From: Flavobacteriaceae bacterium UBA6231 | GTDB lineage: Bacteria > Bacteroidota > Bacteroidia > Flavobacteriales > Flavobacteriaceae | Direction: 5' to 3' | Assembly: GCA_002441545.1 (NCBI GenBank) | Contig: DJWL01000030.1 | Coordinates: 1-6,231, forward strand | Length of the DNA stretch: 6,231 nt | Shown here: piece by piece, positions 4,744-6,231 of the stretch | Layout: each line of letters opens with the position of its first letter | Numbering within the stretch: the first letter of the stretch is position 1 | Translations under genes and position numbers: made by a program | The notes under the pieces: generated by a model | Databases searched by the model: none | Told to the model about the DNA's origin: nothing | What the model saw: the letters and a program-made list of their open reading frames with translations, nothing else

Positions 4744-5067
4744 ATGATTCCATTTTATTACAAAGGAAAAAGAACATTCAACTTAGAATCAGGACAGCAA
4801 GACGTAGAAACAATTGAAGGTTTCTTTTTAGAGGAAATGGTTGATTTTGCATTAGGAAAATTACCAAATGATGATAAAATTCAACTCATTGTAAGGATGA
4901 AAAACAAAGAAGATAAAGATATTCCTAAACAATTTCCTATTCTTGACAAAAATCAAAAAGTTACGAAAGTAGAGACTAAAATAGTTAGAAGAGATGAAAA
5001 TTCATCTCATGTAATTGATGATGAAGAAGCTATTGAACGTTGGAAAGAGATTTTTAAAATTAAATAA
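4744..5067 (+). CDS. Small acidic/charged protein of unknown function, last gene of the + strand operon
   Basis: This 107-aa protein is not recognised. It has a short beta-like N-terminus (MIPFYYKGKRTFNLES), a helix EGFFLEEMVDFALGKL (25-40), a strand IQLIVRMKN (46-54), a charged middle, and an acidic end (VIDDEEAIERWKEIFKI, 90-106). It is soluble, with no motif that gives a function. The start ATG follows the upstream stop by 2 nt in the repeated TAATTATG context. The stop TAA 5065-5067 lies 17 nt before an intrinsic terminator, so it closes the operon that also holds the Acb2-like gene. Confidence 0.78.
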   Translation: MIPFYYKGKRTFNLESGQQDVETIEGFFLEEMVDFALGKLPNDDKIQLIVRMKNKEDKDIPKQFPILDKNQKVTKVETKIVRRDENSSHVIDDEEAIERWKEIFKIK

Positions 5068-5084
5068 GTTTGTTTTTGTTTTTT

Positions 5085-5118
5085 AGAGGGAGGTTATTAT
5101 TGACCTCCCTCTTTTTAT
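5085..5118 (+). terminator. Intrinsic terminator of the + strand operon
   Basis: A perfect 10-bp stem, AGAGGGAGGT (5085-5094) with ACCTCCCTCT (5103-5112), closes an 8-nt loop and is followed by TTTTTATTTTATT. The U-run lies on the + strand side. On the - strand the hairpin is followed by an A-rich run (complement of 5068-5084), so it is built mainly to stop + strand transcripts between two convergent genes. The stem is GC-rich in an AT-rich setting. Confidence 0.9.
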
Positions 5119-5122
5119 TTTA

Positions 5123-6231
5123 TTAGTATCTGATAGAGTAATTATATCCTTGTAATAATTGCTGTGGCTCTAAAACATTTACTTTTAAACCTGCAAATTT
5201 ATATAATAGTCCTATCATTTTAGAATCTCCTTTTTCAAATAAAGCAGTTTTCTTTTGATATAAAACATCATCTTCAAACCATCCTGTTGGGTAATAAATA
5301 GCAGTTTTAATAGAGGTTTCTACTAAATTTGCAGTATTGCCTATATAAGAAGCTGCTGCAATAGGACGAGAGAATATACCTATAAATTCCTGGGGAGCTA
5401 ACACAGGAGTGAATGTGGCTATCTCTTTTCTTAATTTCAGGAAGAAATATTGAGAGTATTTTTGAGCATCTGTATCATCCTCTCCATCATCATAACCTAA
5501 AAGAGATAATGCTGCAAACATTGCTGCTACAAAAGCTATTTCTGTAATAGTTTTTTTAATAGCTTGTTTTTGAAGTTCAGTATATCCTCCTTCTTCAGGA
5601 GATAATTTCCATTTAGCTATTATTTCAGGAAGATTTCCTTTTAGGCGATAAAAATCTTTCATAATGGTATCATAGAAAGCATAATAATGTCCTTCTGCAA
5701 CATCGCCTACTTCCCAATCTCCCCTTATCTTAAAATATCTATTAGCCCAAAGGGGTAAGAAGAATTTTTTCATAAAGAACAATAATCTATTAATAGAATA
5801 ATTTTCTACAAATGTTTGATCCATCTTAGCATATGCACCATTTAATTTTTTATTTATGGCATGGATTTTTAACATGTACTCTCTTTCTTGTTCTTTAGTA
5901 AACTGAACTCCTTCTTTTAACTTAGGTATTCCATTTTCTCCTTTTTCATAAGCATCATATAAAGATATAATATTCTCTTGACCATTTGGTAATATTTGTT
6001 TAACTTTTTTAGCTTTAAGCATTGCTATAAAAATAGTTATTTGCATTTCAAACTCCCCTAAATTTTTACCAAAGAATAATACATCTCTAAGATTAGTTCT
6101 TTTAGACCAAGTAAACTTTTCTCCATATTCATTTAAATATTCTCCTTTCATAGGGTCGTAATAATCTATCATTTGCCCTATTAAAGATTTATTATGAGTT
6201 TTTGGTATATCAGATAATAAATCTTTTTTTA
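5123..6231 (-). CDS. C-terminal part of a large phage protein, probably virion-associated
   Basis: The frame runs leftwards to TAA at 5123-5125. The first methionine in view is at 6170-6172, but the frame stays open for 19 more codons to the window edge (ending SLIGQ just before MIDYYDP), so the gene continues outside and its start is not visible. Counting from that Met, segments include RTNLRDVLFFGKNLGEFEMQ (25-44), a charged linker (56-105), FFMKKFFLPLWANRYFKIRG (132-151), a predicted membrane or amphipathic helix ITEIAFVAAMFAALSLLGY (209-227) followed at once by an acidic DDGEDDTDA, and a Tyr-rich end. I know no catalytic motif here. The style (long, helical, aromatic, one hydrophobic segment) resembles the tail ends of the giant virion or ejection proteins of crAss-like phages. 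That identity is inference. It converges on the early-type operon, as expected of a late-gene block. Confidence 0.72.
   Translation of the reverse strand, partial: KKDLLSDIPKTHNKSLIGQMIDYYDPMKGEYLNEYGEKFTWSKRTNLRDVLFFGKNLGEFEMQITIFIAMLKAKKVKQILPNGQENIISLYDAYEKGENGIPKLKEGVQFTKEQEREYMLKIHAINKKLNGAYAKMDQTFVENYSINRLLFFMKKFFLPLWANRYFKIRGDWEVGDVAEGHYYAFYDTIMKDFYRLKGNLPEIIAKWKLSPEEGGYTELQKQAIKKTITEIAFVAAMFAALSLLGYDDGEDDTDAQKYSQYFFLKLRKEIATFTPVLAPQEFIGIFSRPIAAASYIGNTANLVETSIKTAIYYPTGWFEDDVLYQKKTALFEKGDSKMIGLLYKFAGLKVNVLEPQQLLQGYNYSIRY

Noticed and set aside
5065..5072. TAAGTTTG resembling a Bacteroidota -7 box after the last + strand gene
   Set aside because: It overlaps the stop codon, has no TTTG about 19-21 nt upstream, and leads straight into a terminator.
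1..6231. Stop-codon reassignment (TAG as Gln, seen in some crAss-like phages), suggested by no gene ending in TAG
   Set aside because: All visible genes read through normally with the standard code and CAA/CAG for Gln; no gene needs an in-frame TAG to be complete. Avoidance of TAG among 14 stops is weak evidence.
1..6231. tRNA genes and CRISPR arrays
   Set aside because: No cloverleaf with a TTCGA-type arm and no regularly spaced repeats were seen on either strand.

Overview
The window looks like part of a tailed-phage genome infecting a Bacteroidota host, most plausibly a crAss-like (Crassvirales-type) or related phage. The reasons are: very AT-rich DNA; about a dozen short genes packed head to tail with ATGA overlaps or 2-10 nt gaps; no Shine-Dalgarno GGAGG before the starts; one clear Bacteroidota-type promoter (TTTG-N19-TAnnTTTG); and a convergent layout of small early-type genes on the + strand facing a large late-type open frame on the - strand. 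The taxonomic placement is inference. No capsid, terminase or portal gene is visible to confirm it.

Region 1 (1-728): the C-terminal end of a probable nucleotide-hydrolase-like protein (DUF5664-like), a small multi-span membrane protein, and a small basic phage protein of unknown function. Region 2 (725-3064): an Rnl5/DRB0094-type RNA ligase split into two genes. The N-terminal module (725-1048) and the catalytic nucleotidyltransferase (2255-3064) are separated by an insert holding a GIY-YIG homing endonuclease with NUMOD3 repeats (1096-1908) and an unrecognised 120-aa ORF (1905-2267). The insert carries its own Bacteroidota promoter. A 6-bp TAAAAT is present at both edges in the same codon phase, so removing exactly 1224 nt (408 codons) would restore one uninterrupted ligase of about 371 aa. 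Region 3 (3061-4146): a zinc-ribbon/HNH-type protein, a protein resembling the DnaA C-terminal DNA-binding domain, and an acidic unknown protein. Region 4 (4151-5067): an Acb2/Tad1-family cyclic-nucleotide sponge (anti-CBASS) followed by two small unknown proteins. Region 5 (5085-5118): a strong intrinsic terminator ending the + strand block. Region 6 (5123-6231, - strand): the C-terminal part of a large protein whose frame stays open through the window edge, probably one of the giant virion-associated proteins of these phages.

Taken together, the + strand block looks like an early or middle transcription unit for nucleic-acid metabolism, repair and counter-defence. The homing endonuclease promoter may re-initiate transcription for the second half of the ligase and the genes downstream. 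All 14 stop codons seen are TAA (9) or TGA (5). No stretch longer than 300 bases lacks a gene.
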